From: Flavobacterium potami
Lineage (GTDB): Bacteria > Bacteroidota > Bacteroidia > Flavobacteriales > Flavobacteriaceae
NCBI RefSeq assembly: GCF_020026915.1
Contig: NZ_JAINUY010000005.1
Span: 1 to 64,000 of the forward strand
Reading direction: 5' to 3'
Length of the DNA: 64,000 bases
Shown here in pieces: positions 62,047 through 64,000 of the stretch. The notes beneath the pieces are model-generated. The model saw only the letters and a program-made list of their open reading frames with translations. It had not been told where the DNA came from and searched no databases. A program made the translations under genes and the position numbers. The first letter of the stretch is position 1, and each line of letters opens with the position of its first letter.

Positions 62047-64000
62047 TTATAGTTTATAAGTTAATGTAAACATAATCGCTCGAGGCAAAATATAAATTGC
62101 CTGCTGACTAATCATATAATCCGAAAACGAGTAGCTATTTTTCTTTTTAATATCAAATAAATTATTGACTGATAATTCAAATCCTAAAGGTTGGTTTTTC
62201 TTTTGATAAAAAATTGATGTATTGGCTATGTCATAAAAGTTAGATTGATTTTGATTATCCGTATTTTTTAAACTTTCGTAATCTAGTTTATAAGTCCAAT
62301 TTTTTAAGAACGTGATTTCAAATGCGGCGCTTATAGCATCTGTTTGATATTTTGATTTTGTGAGTCCAGAAAATTCGTTAAAGCCTTTCGTGTAACCGAT
62401 ACTCAAATCTGGCCATTTTTTGTAAGCTGTCTTAAAAATAAAACCAATACTTTGATTGTTTCTTGTATTAATTGTATTGATGTCATTTAGTATTTGAGAA
62501 TACTCAAACCAGGATAAATTGGCTTTTAATTTCAAGTTAAATCGATAAATTCTCTTTGAGACATTACCCATAAAACCCATATTTGTCTCTGGATTATCTG
62601 TTAAAATCGGAGTATTGAATTGATTGATTCCGTCTAATCGAATTTCATTTCGAATTACTTTTACTTTTTTTGAATAATTTAAAAAACCATTCCAGATAAT
62701 TCCTGCGTACGAATTCATTTTGGAATAACGAAGAGTAGCGGCGTGATATTTTTCATTTTCTAATAATGTATTTCCTTTATAGACTGCATTATAAAACTGC
62801 ATAGTGTAATTATTCGCTAATTGATCTGCTTTCGGAAACTGATTTTCCAATTTATAAGTAAAACTTAGATTTTCTGATTTATTGAACTCATAATCACTAT
62901 TCCATTGTGGTTGAAATAATATTTTAGAAATTGTGTTTGTTGCATTTTGCTGATCCGTATTCAATTGATACCAGTGCACGTAAATTCCAGGTTTATTAAT
63001 CCATTTGCCAATTCTAAATTTATATTCCACTCCGACATAAGCATCGTTTAATTTGTATTGAATACTATTTCCAAAACCAGCTGCTTCAAAATCATTGATG
63101 GTACCATCTGTCAAAATTTGTTTTTCTGAAGTTACAAAATGTGATTTTTCAAAATTATTACCAATATTAGTATACAAATGGTTAGCATTATTTATTACCC
63201 AATAATGTTTAAAAAGAGCATCAACAGAATTGACCTCAGATCTTTTTACTTGGCTTACATGATAATTTTCATCTTTAATTAATGGTATTAAACCTGATAA
63301 AAAAGGTTCATTTGTAAACCAGTCATTTTGAGGCGTTATTTTTTCGTATGCTTGATTGACCACAAAAGTTGTAGTATGCTGAGTATTGTAACTTTTATGC
63401 CATTCAACATATTGTTTTACAGAAGAATTATCAGCTTTATTAATTGTTTCAAATACAGTTGAGCCTAAATTGGTAATGGAATTTAAAACGCTATTTAAAT
63501 CGTTATTACTTGCCTGATATTGTCCGTTATAATACCATTTTTCTTTATTGCTTGGAGAATAATCAATCTTTATATTTCCAATTCCTAAAACCGCTTTATT
63601 ATCTCCTTTTCTAGTTTTATTTTCAAAATCTACCGAACTATTATTCAAATATTCTACCTCATTATCTATTCTTGCCACAGTAAAAACTTTTGAAAATATC
63701 CAATACCCGGAAATGGAAAGTTTAGAAGAAAAATCATGGCTAAAATTAAAAGCACTAAATTGAGATTTCTTTTTTAAAAAATCGGTATTATCATTAGTAA
63801 AAGAAGACAAGTTAGAAAGAGATTTTCTCCCAGAAAGAAAACTACTTACTCCGCCGCCAAACCGCATTAAATCATCAAATGTAAAAGTGCTTTTACCAAT
63901 AGAATTGGCATCGCCTATAAAACTTACATTTGTTTTTGGACTGTAATAAAACAAAGCAGCATGCGCCAGATAAAAACCATTATCACCTGCACCAACCTCG
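62047..64000 (-). CDS. Outer-membrane receptor/beta-barrel protein (C-terminal 650 residues)
   Basis: Open on the minus strand from the window edge to the stop at 62047; the N-terminus is outside. In frame beyond the first possible start it reads EVGAGDNGFYLAHAALFYYS, so the frame continues. Alternating amphipathic strands and aromatic girdles throughout, with a final strand ending MFTLTYKL, fit a TonB-dependent receptor or the related outer-membrane beta-barrel family. FELSVNNLFDIKKK is the usual penultimate-strand motif (VNNLFD). The plug, TonB box and substrate are not visible. Confidence 0.85.
   Translation of the reverse strand, partial: EVGAGDNGFYLAHAALFYYSPKTNVSFIGDANSIGKSTFTFDDLMRFGGGVSSFLSGRKSLSNLSSFTNDNTDFLKKKSQFSAFNFSHDFSSKLSISGYWIFSKVFTVARIDNEVEYLNNSSVDFENKTRKGDNKAVLGIGNIKIDYSPSNKEKWYYNGQYQASNNDLNSVLNSITNLGSTVFETINKADNSSVKQYVEWHKSYNTQHTTTFVVNQAYEKITPQNDWFTNEPFLSGLIPLIKDENYHVSQVKRSEVNSVDALFKHYWVINNANHLYTNIGNNFEKSHFVTSEKQILTDGTINDFEAAGFGNSIQYKLNDAYVGVEYKFRIGKWINKPGIYVHWYQLNTDQQNATNTISKILFQPQWNSDYEFNKSENLSFTYKLENQFPKADQLANNYTMQFYNAVYKGNTLLENEKYHAATLRYSKMNSYAGIIWNGFLNYSKKVKVIRNEIRLDGINQFNTPILTDNPETNMGFMGNVSKRIYRFNLKLKANLSWFEYSQILNDINTINTRNNQSIGFIFKTAYKKWPDLSIGYTKGFNEFSGLTKSKYQTDAISAAFEITFLKNWTYKLDYESLKNTDNQNQSNFYDIANTSIFYQKKNQPLGFELSVNNLFDIKKKNSYSFSDYMISQQAIYILPRAIMFTLTYKL

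Overview
This window comes from the chromosome of a Flavobacterium-type bacterium (Bacteroidota). It is AT-rich and its genes start without clear Shine-Dalgarno sequences. Many promoters fit the Bacteroidota pattern TTTG-N17-23-TAnnTTTG. Its respiratory chain is the alternative complex III plus aa3 oxidase set known from Flavobacterium, and it carries DUF2723, DUF3127 and DUF4920 proteins typical of the group. I saw no insertion sequence, prophage, CRISPR array or replication origin. Almost everything is core genome, and the unusual material lies in the intergenic DNA and in small genes.

Layout: 1-2323, 5' part of a large secreted lectin/repeat adhesin (cut by the window edge). 2842-6144, ruvB - cytochrome P450 - queG operon. 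6255-17649, actABCDEF-coxBA respiratory operon, all on the minus strand. 17870-18834, a SPOR-domain protein and a DUF4920 protein converging on a shared terminator. 18987-23663, rimP-nusA-infB translation/transcription operon with a terminator-like leader hairpin. 23837-25132, a universal stress protein and two tandem tRNA-Gln transcription units. 25379-31029, a DUF2723 (GT117) membrane protein, a polysaccharide deacetylase, a thioredoxin-like protein without its cysteines, and a metallophosphoesterase. 31191-33966, a two-component system flanked by two paralogous small exported Lys/Ala-rich proteins that share an identical promoter-box arrangement. 34190-39769, polA, two hypothetical genes and a LacI-type regulator. 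39978-41562, two ferritin-like proteins. 41757-44701, rplM-rpsI and rpsB-tsf. 44794-48923, M3 peptidase, queuosine-precursor transporter, a lipoprotein and tag. 49060-56256, TPP-riboswitch-controlled thiamine operon thiS-C-(E-like)-D-E-G-H-F. 56253-59122, MOSC protein, aat, DUF3127 and a flavin reductase. 59282-62037, a histidine kinase, HIT protein, greA and a degenerate Rieske-like lipoprotein. 62047-64000, the C-terminal part of an outer-membrane receptor/beta-barrel.

How genes fit together: the act and cox genes encode quinol oxidation, cytochrome c and O2 reduction in one transcript, without oxidase subunit III. The thi operon encodes both branches of thiamine phosphate synthesis plus the coupling enzyme. 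queG and the YhhQ-type transporter both belong to queuosine metabolism.

The strongest candidate for something undescribed is at 31111-33966. An OmpR/PhoB-type regulator and its kinase sit between two small, highly basic exported proteins that resemble E. coli acid-shock protein Asr in composition. Both small genes carry TCTTCAT-N4-TCTTCAT exactly 10 bp upstream of a perfect -7 element, and both end in a hairpin with the same stem. A second theme is a set of intergenic arrays built from 7-bp or 8-bp units, often as inverted repeats, together with several dispersed palindromes, one of them inside a coding sequence. I also flag terminator-like hairpins in the rimP and greA leaders, a thioredoxin fold without CxxC and a Rieske-like protein without its two histidine ligands.
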